Part shown: in pieces, positions 1-10,048 of the stretch
How positions within the stretch are numbered: the first letter of the stretch is position 1
How the letters are laid out: each line of letters starts with the position of its first letter
Assembly (NCBI GenBank): GCA_000226015.1
Contig: JH153927.1
Location: forward strand, 257,510-309,045
Direction of reading: 5' to 3'
Length of the DNA: 51,536 nt
Source of the DNA: Mnemiopsis leidyi
Lineage: Eukaryota; Ctenophora; Tentaculata; Lobata; Bolinopsidae
Made by a program: the position numbers and the translations under genes
The notes under the pieces: generated by a model
Told to the model about the DNA's origin: nothing
Database searches by the model: none
Seen by the model: the letters and a program-made list of their open reading frames with translations, nothing else

Positions 1-96
<96 letters not shown>

Positions 97-170
97 TGTG
101 TGTGTCTGTGTGTGTGTCTGTGTGTGTGTGTGTGTATCTGTGTGTGTTTCTATGTGTGTGTGTCTATACA
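1..170. repeat. (TG)n microsatellite
   Basis: Nearly pure TG dinucleotide repeat from the first base to about 94, continuing with scattered TC and TA interruptions to about 170. It touches the window edge, so its full length is unknown. The open frames across it are repeat translations and not genes. Confidence 0.98.
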
Positions 171-520
171 TGTGCCTGTTTCTGTGTCTATGTCCCTCTT
201 TTCTTCTTTTCATTACGAAATGTCTACGTATCGTGCCTACCTATTGAAATTAGCACGTGCACGTCAAATCGCGCACGTGTAGTCGCGACAATAACAAAGG
301 CCTGTTCGAAGTCAACAAAGCAAATGTGACAAGAAGCACAAGGTTGCCAATGTCTCGTCACGTCACAATGACTTAAACGGGGTTTGTGCTCCAGATTATA
401 ACACTACAAAATCATGACACGTAACCTGGTACCGCTACGGTTATTGGGCCTAGAGAGCAAGCTTTGAATCGTAATTATCTTGAGATACCTTGGTTTTCTG
501 AACCTACCTAGGGTTTAGTT
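171..520. other. gene-free stretch
   Basis: Single-copy-looking DNA after the microsatellite. I see no exon with supporting splice sites and no recognisable protein on either strand. Confidence 0.6.
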
Positions 521-770
521 GGCAATTTGACGGTTTGTCGATGGACACATACCGTACAGGTAACACACACTTAAGGGACACATAACGCACGGGTACGGCA
601 CGGGTAACGCACGGGTAAGGCACCACAATCGTCATGGACATAAACAGGGTTAAATACTGTAAAGTGATTTCTGGAATGAATTCCAAGTGTTTCTTACCCG
701 TGCTTTACCCGTGCGTTATGTGTCCCTTAAGTGTGCGTTATCTGTGTGGTATGTGTCCGTCAAATTGCCT
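521..770. mobile_element. fold-back / MITE-like inverted repeat
   Basis: The left arm (521 to about 619) begins GGCAATTTGACGG. The right arm (about 692-769) ends with its reverse complement, CCGTCAAATTGCC. Inside the arms, blocks such as CTTAAGGGACACATAACGCA recur in opposite orientation, and the left arm also carries a short ACGGGTA-type tandem motif. The loop is about 70 bp. There is no coding capacity, so a non-autonomous fold-back or MITE-type element is the likeliest reading. I could not define a target-site duplication. Confidence 0.7.
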
Positions 771-1427
771 TTACGGTTATTGACACCAACATAAACGGGT
801 ACGAAGTTCACCACAGCTTCATCAGGCGGAGAAAAGGGCTATTTTTGGCTTGAGGCAATAGTTGAGGATATTGGAGACGACAGCAGATGGGTCAAAGAAG
901 GACACATCATGGATGCAGCTGCATATCTTTGGTTGGTTAAGACGTTAACCGTCGGTACACTAACTTTAAGCATCTAACTATTTACTGCTGAATATACTTC
1001 ATTAGGAGAACGATAAGACATAAGACAAACTTTTAGGTTGATATAAACAACTATGTTGGGGGTCGCAAGATGAAGCTCCTCGCATCTGGAAACCTCAGAA
1101 CGAATTAGTCTGATTTGCGAAATTATTCAAGAACCTGATAAAAATGGCAAATTAATTTGCGAAAAATTTCCAGACTGACTAAACCAAATTCTTTAACTGT
1201 TAATTTGGACATTGTTTATTTGATTGTGACACCATAGTCTCCACAATGATAACAGATAACCGGTGGTCTGATGTGACCTGAAGTTTGATGGAAGATAATG
1301 TTTACAATGCAAATTGATGTGACGTGGATCTGACAAGAATATTGAAAACATGGAAAAATCGTTTTACAGCTGGAATTATTTGCAAATCTATCTACAATCT
1401 TGTTCGGGCATGATATCCCGTCTATAC
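771..1427. other. no confident gene
   Basis: This stretch lies downstream (minus sense) of the last exon I could assign to the prolyl-oligopeptidase-like gene. An acceptor-like site near 1287 leads to a short frame that soon stops. No catalytic-domain exon is recognisable. Around 830-940 a short minus-strand frame looks like transposon debris but cannot be named. Confidence 0.4.
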
Positions 1428-4420
1428 CTACATCTCGGAATAAAATCCACACCTGATCGGAAAAGGTGTTGGAGTTTGGAGTGACTAGGGAGACATCAGC
1501 TGGGAAATCTATAACGGACTTGATCTGGGAGTAGTTCTCAGGATTCAGTAGCGTCACTCTGATGTTTCCTCTGAAATGGGAAAGTGTGCTTTTTAATCAT
1601 GATATGATGATTATCACAATGTTCATTATATGTTTATTATATGCTTATAATTGACTAGAACCGAGTAAATGTAATGGGAATATTTTTCTCGAGGAGGTCC
1701 GATTATTAAATTACTTAAAACAGATTTAGATGACAGAAAACTTCGCCACCAACAAATAAAACATATCACAATTTACTTGTTGCCGTCACTATCAAGGGTA
1801 GTGTGATACACAACTATGCCACTATCAAACTAACTTGTTGCCGTCACTATCAAGGGTAGTGTGATACACAACTATGCCACTATCAAACTAACTTGTTGCC
1901 GTCACTATCAAGGGTAGTGTGATACACAACTATGCCGCTATCAAACTAACTTGTTGCCGTCACTATCAAGGGTAGTGTGATACACAACTATGCCACTATC
2001 AAACTTACTTGTTGCCGTCACTATCAAGGGTAGTGTGATACACAACTATGCCACTATCAAACGCCTCAACTTCGTGTATAACGCCAAACTTCTCAGGATG
2101 GGAATGAAATATCTCCGTTTTGGGCAGGATAGACCCGGGGGTCTTCGAGATCTCGTCAGACCAGTAGATGTGCAGATTTGGGTCTGTGTCGGAGGATTTT
2201 ATCGCAATCAGCCGATCTTTGTGATGCTCGATGTAGCACTTATTGTCTGGAATTAAGGACCAAATTATGATGTTTAATTGAAATTTGATGTATAGGTTAA
2301 GGCACTTGAAGCTGGACCAAAGCTAAAAGTTATTCTTGCTGCTAGAGACGGTGTCGTTCGTCTGTCATGATAGTTCCGGAAACCCCCTATCACTCCCTCC
2401 ACTCCCCGCAACCCCACCCCTCCCCGCACACTTACTCTGATCCCGGCTGCACACCAAGTTATCTTCACAAATACGCCACTCCGACATGGTGTTATCTAGA
2501 ATGTGCACGTGCGATGTTAACTTTGTGTTAACGTTAACTGCGGTAAACCTCTTATCTTTAGAACACGTAACACTGACCACTTCGTTCTCCCTTGTACTCC
2601 GGTAGACTGTCTCTGTGGGAGGTTTGTAGTTGAAACTTGGTTTGCTCGGTCAGCAGAGCTTCTTTAAAGAGAGGCTCAAAATAGTGTACTGCGTAATTCC
2701 ATCACAATATTCTTGAAAAACTTGGTTTGTTGGGTGAGCAGAGCTTCTTTAAAGAGAGGCTCAAAATAGTGTACTGCGTAATTCCATCACAATATTCTTG
2801 AAAAACTTGGTTTGTTGGGTGAGCAGAGCTTCTTTAAAGAGAGGCTCAAAATAGTGTACTGCGTAATTCCATCACAATATTCTTAAAAATCAGGTTTCGT
2901 AGTAAGTGCGAAGTGTATTTAGATGATTTCATCGGAACTATATATAAAGACTTAAACGACTTTCCATCGATTACAAATGTTAACAATCCACAATTCGTAC
3001 CCAGCTCGCCAGTTTCCAGATCGAGAGAAATGACAGTATCTGGTCGCATGTTACTATTTATAGAAGTGTATACAAGTCTAGAATCTGATGTCCACTGTAG
3101 CTGGTGTCCAGAGTTAAGTTCTCTGATTAGCTCCCCAGTAGACTCCTGTGATATTTATAGTAAGGAGGAGGTATGTTTGTGATTTACTGGTCTCCTGAAC
3201 ATGAATAACAATACGTGATGTAGCCCTAATGAACTGGATCAGGTCTAAACTATTGCTGAAAAAATGCTAAGAGAATATATACTACTAACAAGGAGTTACG
3301 AGAATGTGAGTCATGAAACTTTTGCTTTTTGTTTTCTACCCGTGTCCCAGATATCGTAAATCGACTAACGAACATTCGTAGACGCGAAAAATATCTAGTG
3401 AATACATTTTCTCCAACCACCCCCTCTACTTTTAACCCAAATAAAATGACCACGTACCTTAATAACAAAGATCCGACTGTCACTATCAGAGCTGACAAGT
3501 ACAGCCAAGTACTGACCGTTGTAAAGCAAGTCTCGGACTTCACACGAGCTATCCAAGTCTCTACACAGTACTGTGTCTTCATTAGCAGACATACGGAGAC
3601 GAACCAGCTGCTTGCTCCCCGTAACTGGGTCCGGCCTGAGAGAGTTTGACATGTTTGTTTGAGGCGAACTATGTTTGGGGCGAAATTGGGGGGGGGGGGA
3701 ACCACGTTTTTTCAACTTCAAAATATAATAATATATGAGATTTGAATAAGTTATCTGTAAACTAATTCATGTAATAAGTCAAAAGATGCGAAGTTACACT
3801 TACAGTAATAATCAGATCTACAAGGAACACAACTGAAGATATATTATAGTATCTCACTTACGGACAGAAGTAATGTCTGCCGTTGAAGATCTGAGCTCGC
3901 TGCAGGAACTTAGGTACCACCCTACACTGAGTAGACCCATGGAGGGTGGTTCTGTCTCTACCTCTCTCCTCCTCCGGAACTCCGAACTTTCTCATCGTCT
4001 TCTCGTGGTATCTGGGGTGATGATGTGAAAATACGGAGAAACTTTGAGGAGTGATAAAACAAGCAACGTGCAGATCTGGAATCCAGATTTTGGACGAAAG
4101 TTGTCGTCAAACCTACTTTCTGTATTCCATGATAACCAAACGTGAAAGTTCAAACATGCAGAGAATCTAGCTTACGGTAAAAGAAACTCTCTAGCCCTTT
4201 CCGAATCGGATCCTCTGACATAACCAGGTTTCTCCTGGCTGCCAAGTCCTCTGGTAGAAATGTATGGAACTGAAAGTGAGTTGGCACGTTGCCAGGTTCT
4301 CAGGTGGGCTGAGTTGATATTTGGGTTTTGGCGGCAAGTCTTGATAGAACGTCGAGTTGGATTGTTGTTAAGACATTGCTCCGTGATTCTCGAACAAATC
4401 CTTCTGTGTTTTAGTAACAT
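1428..4420 (-). CDS. S9A prolyl-oligopeptidase-like protein (PREPL/oligopeptidase B type), beta-propeller part only
   Basis: Seven minus-strand exons join in phase: 4420-4176, 4011-3862, 3635-3458, 3145-3001, 2612-2436, 2246-2009, 1570-1428. The joined product of about 425 residues reads like the N-terminal region and seven-bladed propeller of S9A serine peptidases. Landmarks are a blade with LQWTSDSRLVYT followed by N-x-RP, the ETVYRSTRENEVV segment, and CYIEHHKDRLIAI, each matching the order in prolyl oligopeptidase, oligopeptidase B and PREPL. In the family the propeller covers an alpha/beta-hydrolase domain with Ser-Asp-His that cleaves peptides or, in PREPL, acts as an esterase-like enzyme. 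That domain should follow exon 7 but is not found between 1428 and the window edge. Either its exons lie further left or the gene is broken. The start at 4420 gives a basic N-terminus that could be a mitochondrial leader. The family call is fairly firm, the subfamily is not. Confidence 0.72.
1775..2061. repeat. 58-bp tandem repeat spanning an exon end
   Basis: Five copies start at 1775, 1833, 1891, 1949 and 2007 (exactly 58 bp apart), the last running into exon 6 of the S9A-like gene. Each copy contains the last bases of that exon (minus-sense GACGGCAACAA) and the following splice donor. The exon-proximal copy has donor GTAAGT, the three middle copies have GTTAGT, and the distal one has GTAAAT. 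Confidence 0.95.
2636..2890. repeat. 85-bp tandem repeat, three copies
   Basis: Copies begin with CTTGGTTTG at about 2636, 2721 and 2806. They lie in the intron between exons 4 and 5 of the S9A-like gene, directly next to the exon 5 acceptor at 2613. The first copy differs at several bases and the other two are almost identical. Confidence 0.93.
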
Positions 4421-4836
4421 CCTAATGAAGATTAGGATTGAAACGTAATTAAATATTTATGTTTTTTGATAAATATTAAAATCTAAAGTGGCTGAAAGAA
4501 TCTTTAAATGGTGTTTACTTTTCGTTATTCGTAAAACTTGCACTAACAACACATACAACCAAACGTGTAAAATCATCACAAATTTTTGACCTATCGAAAA
4601 TAACTTTAAAGTGACTTGCCATAATTTAAAGTATCAGACCACAAGTATTATTCGTAGCTCGAACACAAAAGCCCTGCAGCTTACGGAGAAAAATACTATT
4701 TCTGTCTACTACTATCATTTCTTTATAAACTATACCTTTTCTCCTAAAATAATCTAACAACTTCTACTTTGTATCTGAGCCGGATGTATGGTTACTGTAG
4801 TTGGAATAATCCTCCTTTCACACGCTTTGATCGCAT

Positions 4837-4888
4837 CACGTGCACAATATCTACCACGTGTGAAATGTCACGTGTACGATGTCACGTG
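4837..4888. promoter_or_regulatory. cluster of four CACGTG E-boxes
   Basis: Palindromic CACGTG hexamers occur at 4837, 4855, 4869 and 4883. The last overlaps the stop codon of the ferredoxin gene. CACGTG is the canonical site of bHLH factors of the Myc/USF/SREBP type. Four sites in 52 bp is far above chance, but use as a regulatory element is inference. It could also be a decayed local repeat (TGTCACGTGTA occurs twice). Confidence 0.45.
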
Positions 4889-5813
4889 TATTGTGGCTCG
4901 TACGGGGGTATCCTGACGACGAGCCCCTCAAAGTTCTCCCTGACGACAACTTGACAACCAAGCCTAGAAGTGTCTGTCAGTCCGTAGGCCATGTCCAACA
5001 TATCCAACTCATCCTCACACGGTTCACTACCTGCAGAAATATCAGTTAGCTAATTATCAAGTAGGAGTATAGTACCACATGTTTGTTCAATGTTCATGAT
5101 GGAGCTAACAAAAAATGCCGAATAAAAACTTTGACTACATGACAAAAATACACCACCTGACCTAGTTGATCGTACCAGTCAGGATGGACCACGAGGTGAC
5201 AGGTACAGCAGGAGAGCGTACCTTCACACGCTCCCTCCAGGTCTATGTCGTGTTGGTGGGCTACCTTCATCAGGTTCTCTCCTGGGAGGGGGGGAGAGAA
5301 ATTGTTAGGGTGGAGGGTCGTGTTGGTGGGCTACCTTCATCAGGTTCTCTCATGAAGAAGAGAGAGATTGTTAGGGTGGAGCGTCGCTGTACTGCTAGTC
5401 TTTTTCGAATGTTCTAGAACTCCTCAAATCACGTGTAAGTCATGTCTATTATTTTAATTAATAAAAATTACTCGATGTATCACAAAATAAGATCAGTTTT
5501 ATATCACACAAAGCTCTTATTCCAAAAACTAACCTATCTTGGCATCTACTATAAACGAATCGCCATCCCGATCAATGAATTGAACTTTAACAGTCTTTTT
5601 CTCTGACTTATCCGACAAGCATCTTTTCATGCTCTGAAAAGGATTGGAAGATTCTGATGGCACTGTCTTGAACGTTGCAAATAAAGTCGTTCTGCTACGT
5701 GTGGGTGCGACTGAAGAACTACAGTGTACCACTCTCGAACAGTGGGATGGTTTTAGAAGAGGTAAACATCTCATATAATTTCGTAGAGTTGCAGTTAGTA
5801 GCCCGGTACTCAT
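4882..5813 (-). CDS. FDX2: mitochondrial [2Fe-2S] ferredoxin (adrenodoxin / FDX2 type)
   Basis: Three minus-strand exons (5813-5534, 5281-5162, 5030-4882) join in phase to a protein of 182 residues, close to the usual length of human FDX2. The first 70 or so residues are basic and Ser/Thr-rich, as expected for a mitochondrial presequence. The fold starts at [20 protein letters not shown]. The cluster ligands are visible as C-x5-C-x2-C ([10 protein letters not shown]) with the fourth in RLGCQVVV. The acidic helix [20 protein letters not shown] is where the partner reductase docks. Family members carry electrons from ferredoxin reductase (FDXR) to Fe-S cluster assembly or to mitochondrial P450s. 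Ferredoxin identity is firm. FDX2 rather than FDX1 rests on the DLEGACE segment and is likely. Confidence 0.93.
5247..5386. repeat. 70-bp duplication covering the ferredoxin exon 2 acceptor
   Basis: GTCGTGTTGGTGGGCTACCT occurs at 5247 and again at 5317, each followed by CAGGTTCTCTC and a purine-rich tail ending GTTAGGGTGGA. The first copy contains the true start of exon 2 (5281). The second lies in the intron and carries an altered acceptor. Confidence 0.9.
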
Positions 5814-5837
5814 GTCTCATCAAAACGTGTGGTAGTT

Positions 5838-5925
5838 CCAAGTCGGGCAAACTTAGTGTCCAAGTCGGGCAAACTTAGTGTCCAAGTCAGGCGGACTTAG
5901 TGTCCAAGTCGGGCGGACTTAGTGT
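5838..5925. repeat. 22-bp tandem repeat upstream of the ferredoxin gene
   Basis: Four copies of CCAAGTCGGGCAAACTTAGT plus GT, starting at 5838, 5860, 5882 and 5904, with CAAAC changing to CGGAC in the last two. It begins 25 bp upstream of the ferredoxin start codon, so it lies in the 5' UTR or promoter. Confidence 0.93.
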
Positions 5926-7127
5926 CCCGACTTTTCTATTTCGTTGCTGTTTCTCTGGCGATAGATATCAGACGTGTACCAAACTATCAGAAAACATGAC
6001 AAACCTAAAGTGAGGAAACCGTTATTTTTTAAATTCAACTAATTAAAATTTATCTTCGTTATAAAAACAATCATAAAAACAATTTCGATCGTCACCAATG
6101 AAGTTAAGAGATAAGAGAAGATCTCTTAGACAGAATGTGTATTCTGCACAATTACTTTCTAGTAGAATAACCTAACTCGGAAATATTACGGCGGGATTAT
6201 AAGTGCCCGGGGAGAATGAGTAGTGGTCCGAGAAAATATAGCAAAATTGCTCAAAACCCGTCACTTTATCCCGGTCATAATAATCCCAAGCAAACAACGT
6301 AAAAGTGTTACATCATATCAATACAAATAAAGACAGTGAAGTAAGAATAAAATAGACTTACTAAGGTTGAGACATTGCTAAGGGAAAGCAATCCGATTAT
6401 CAATGTTTAATGGACAATTTAAATTAATAGAAGATAATATTTGTTTCGCTTGATCTGAAATCAGAATTTCATTAGGTACATTAGGTTAAGAAATAACTAG
6501 GTTGCAACTAATATGATACAATTTCCCAATCCATAGACCGAGCAGAATTTAAAGTAAACAAATAAACAAAATAATTCAAAATAACAACTCTCCAGCAAAT
6601 TTCGGATGAAGTAAAGATTATTAACGCAAAGTAGTGTGTGCGTGTGTGCATACACGTTTTTTACTGTTTCAAAGAGATAAGAAAAAGCTAAAATTAGTTC
6701 TGCTTAGAAACAAACTAAAAGCTGAAAAATATAATAAGTCACATGGAAAATCAATAAGCAGTAAGCATGGTTAATGTGATGGGTTTTCTCTTTTATAATA
6801 AGGATAAGAGATCCCCCTTTAGTTTTTACCTCGATATCTAATCTACCTTCTCTTAAAGAAAGCGTTTATGGTGAATTAAATTGTTATAATCATATCTATT
6901 TTCCAGCAAAATCGTCGTTGAGCATAATAAATTTAAGAAAAATAAATGAATGCAATATTTATTACAAATAACTATTTACATATCCCGAACAAACTTAACA
7001 ACTGCCTCGTCCTTTCCAGTCATGTTCAAATCATATATTTGATTCCCATCAAATCAGTCATATCATTTCCCATCAAACTCGTCACATTCTTTCCCTTTCA
7101 AAACCAATAAAGTTCATCCCCACTAAA
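5926..7127. other. intergenic, no gene seen
   Basis: AT-rich spacer between the ferredoxin promoter and the 3' end of the dsRNA-binding gene. A weak inverted similarity around 6190-6295 (GGGATTAT and ATAATCCC near the two ends) may be an old short element. No exon is supported. Confidence 0.6.
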
Positions 7128-9209
7128 CTATGAATCTGAGGAATCCTCCAATATTCGCCACACCGAGATTGCTTTGTGGGCAGCCATCTGTTCGGCTATC
7201 CTCTTGCTACAGGCCAGCGGACCGAGAACCTTCTCTGGAAACTTCTCGTGACTCACTTCGGCGGTAAATCCCTTACCTTGGGTGTGTTACGAGAATTGAT
7301 GTTGCGAGAATTAGTGAATCAACTACGAGAATTGATGTTGTGAGAATTAGTGAATTAACCACAAGGCGACATAAATACACCAGAGATTGTATCGTTGACA
7401 ATTTCGTTGAAAAAAATTAAATTTATTTCACGAATTAACTTAAATATGAAACTGAATGTAGCCGTAAGGTTTTATTGAGTCTTATGAAGGAATCAAAAAG
7501 TTCAAAAAATATGTTTGTTTATTTAAGCAGACACAAACAGGAAATATCTCTTCGCAACTGGTTTCTCATGTCCGAGTCTACTCAGGAAGAAAAAAGACAT
7601 ACCTCCAACAGAAGTGATAGTATAAGAAGGATATTTCAGCCCACACTTGGCGAAATATTCCTGTAGTTGGTTCTTACACCACGAATATTTGGAGATTCCC
7701 GCGTTTCTTTTCGGGTCTCCATCGGATACAGGGACACCCTGAGAAATAAAATAAACTAGAAATTATATGTCCAAAAGGAGCAGTAAAAATTTTATGGAGC
7801 TGATATTGAAGGTTGAAAAGTAGGCCGCTTCACACATTGGTTCTTCAACCAGAACAATCAAATCCAGATAATACCCAGATAATAATATAATCCTCACATT
7901 TTCATCAATGACGTTAAGGGCTTGTAAAAAGACGCAAGCTGCTGACTTTTCTGCCAAAACTTTTGATTTCATGGTTTTGCTAGTGTAGCTCTGCTCATTT
8001 ACTGTTATCTGAAGTTAGTTATTAAGTTAGAATGATAACAAATAATGATTGATACATTAGAAATTTAGAAAGATCTTATGATAAATTCAGTAACTAGACA
8101 GCCATCCGAAAATTGGAAAGTATGTGAACCAGGTAATTTAGCAACTAACTAATTCGTTAATAACGAGAGACTAGTTAACAGAAACTAGTGAACAGAAACT
8201 AGTAAACAGAAACTAGTAAACAGAAACTAGTAAACAGAAACTAGTAAAGAGAAACTAGTAGAACAGAAACTAGTAAACAGAAACTAGTAAACAGAAACTA
8301 GTAAACAGAAACTAGTAAACAGAAACTAGTAAACAGAAACTAGTAAACAGAAACTAGTAAACAGAAAACAGAAACTAGTAAACAGAAACTAGTGAACAGA
8401 CTGGTAAAGATAAAGACTCACTACGGAGGCGAAACCGCCGGAACACTTTTCAGTCTGGTAGGTGGGTAGGGTCCAGCCCTGCTTAACTACATGCTCCTGC
8501 AACAGGTTCTTATAGTTGTACTGCACGGGAAGTGGAGTTTCCTTTTTGGTGGCAGCCGGCGTTGGTTCCTCTACTACGGGCTCGTCCTTATCTACTGACA
8601 GAAGAATCATGCTGGTGACGTTTGGCGTCCCAAGTTTGAAATCTCACATACATTGCGAGTCAGAAATGGAAATTTGCTCCTATCTATTGACAAAAAAATC
8701 AATTTCTAAAATCTTATTCTAGCAGAGAGCAATCAATATTTTTGACGGAGACATGCTGCAAGAACTGACCTGGTCTGTCAGTACAAGAACCGTTAGTGAT
8801 CTCAACAGCACTACTTTCTTCTTCAACAGATACTGGCTTGGCTATGCTTTGTGCAGCACTCGCTAGTATCACGCTCAAACTTTGGAGCTGCTGCTGCAGT
8901 AGAGCTATCGTCTTAGCTTGTTCGTCAACCTAAAGTGGTTATATAGTATTTGGACAATGATAAAATGTAGTTCGCTGGAGAGTACGATCGACAAAAGTTT
9001 CTTGACCCCGACGTGATTTGAACACGCAACCTTCTGATCTGGAGTCAGACGCGCTACCGTTGCGCCACGGAGTCGGATGTTAAAATGTGAACTTTATGAG
9101 ATTTAAAGACAAGCTCTGTGTAGCATACCTTTTCTTCTAACGCTGCAATCCTCTGGTTGTTGCTATCTCTGTTCTTGATAGTCATTCCGTCAGTCGGGCA
9201 TTTTACCAT
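7128..9209 (-). CDS. double-stranded-RNA-binding protein with two DSRM domains and N-terminal coiled coil
   Basis: Six minus-strand exons (9209-9129, 8929-8770, 8642-8422, 8008-7898, 7738-7603, 7276-7128) join in phase to 285 residues. Residues about 15-50 form a short heptad-like helix containing LLQQQLQSL. The first dsRNA-binding domain starts at YNYKNLLQEHVVKQGWTLP and ends at LAEKSAACVFLQAL. The second runs from YSWCKNQLQEYFAKCGLKYP through KGFTAEVS to CSKRIAEQMAAHKAI. Both keep the alpha1 LQE motif, the P-x-Y turn and the C-terminal A-x3-AA helix. The domain order resembles cofactors of small-RNA or RNA-editing enzymes, but I cannot name an orthologue, and no catalytic domain is present. 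An acceptor-like CCCTAG sits just before the ATG, so a 5' UTR exon may lie upstream. The second intron-side region contains a tRNA gene. Confidence 0.85.
8171..8397. repeat. 14-bp minisatellite (ACAGAAACTAGTAA)n
   Basis: About 16 head-to-tail copies with one or two base changes, in the intron following exon 3 of the dsRNA-binding gene. Copies abut without spacers, so this is a minisatellite and not a CRISPR array. Confidence 0.97.
9003..9074 (-). tRNA. tRNA-Trp (anticodon CCA)
   Basis: The 72-nt minus-strand sequence folds as a tRNA. Acceptor arms are GACTCCG and CGGGGTC with one G-U pair. The D-arm contains TGGCGCAACGGTAGCGC (A box). The anticodon stem TCTGA/TCAGA encloses loop CTCCAGA, anticodon CCA. 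The T-arm contains GTTCAAATC (B box). There is no intron, and CCA is not encoded. An AACTTTTG run just downstream is a pol III terminator. The gene lies in the first intron of the dsRNA-binding protein gene, same strand. Confidence 0.93.
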
Positions 9210-10048
9210 GCTAGGGTGTGGGTAAACAAGTGAGAAATCGTAGATATCTAAAGCTATCAGCTGAAATTAATAAACTGAACACAGCCCTGCGTACGTGCGC
9301 GCACTTACGCGCGTATATTTGAATGAAACCAAGTGTATTACAGAAATATCACCGCGTCTTACATAACCTACACTAAACTTGTGCGACCTCATTGTAATAG
9401 GTCCGTAATCCCGTAGGGCGAGGGCGCCAAAACAGCTATCTTGAATTGATTAATGAGACTCTACTGAGATAAGTAAAGACAACTAAAATTTAAAATAGTT
9501 ATTACATAATTCGGAGATAGCACATTCTCAAGCTTCTACGATATAGTCTAACATTCCATACAATACTTTATTCGTGCTAGAGCCTGTATCTCAATATGAC
9601 TGCTTAAATTGTATCAGATAAGCTACAATCATTGTACGTTAATCTACATCAGCTATAAGGTAAATACCCGTGGTCAGTAGTTGTCTTAACGATACCCACG
9701 AAAAAAATAACTAAAAACTCAACGTATTGAGATTTCAGTGACTTGCGATCGGAATATGAGATTAAACATAGATCAGTCATCAGGCATCAAATTGTTTAAA
9801 AAATAATACTTGAGTCATGATTATTGCTATTGCTGGTAAATTCTAATCAACACAATTAACGTCATGTGAGTCAAGAAATAAATATAGAAATTTAGATATC
9901 GAAATAACAAATGCATTATATATTTTGTCAGTGATATTTCACAATCCTTCTTCTGCTTTCTTCCGCCATAAGAGACAAGAACTCAATTAAATCTCTACAG
10001 TTAACAGTGTCTACTTAACCTAGACGCGACCCCACCAAGCCCGCTCCT
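9210..10048. other. intergenic, no gene seen
   Basis: Probable promoter side of the dsRNA-binding gene and 3' UTR side of the Aurora kinase gene. A minus-strand ATG frame near 9393 ends at a GTAAGT-like donor and could be a leader exon, but nothing else supports it. Confidence 0.45.

Noticed and set aside
2..329. Open frames across the TG repeat
   Set aside because: Translation of a dinucleotide repeat, in three frames, without gene signals.
2846..3001. Longer reading of S9A-like exon 4 into the 85-bp repeats
   Set aside because: It runs to a stop inside repeat sequence; splicing at 3001 joins in phase to the conserved ETVYRS block.
8171..8397. Regular repeat that could suggest a CRISPR array
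   Set aside because: 14-bp units abut with no unique spacers, in an intron of a eukaryotic gene.
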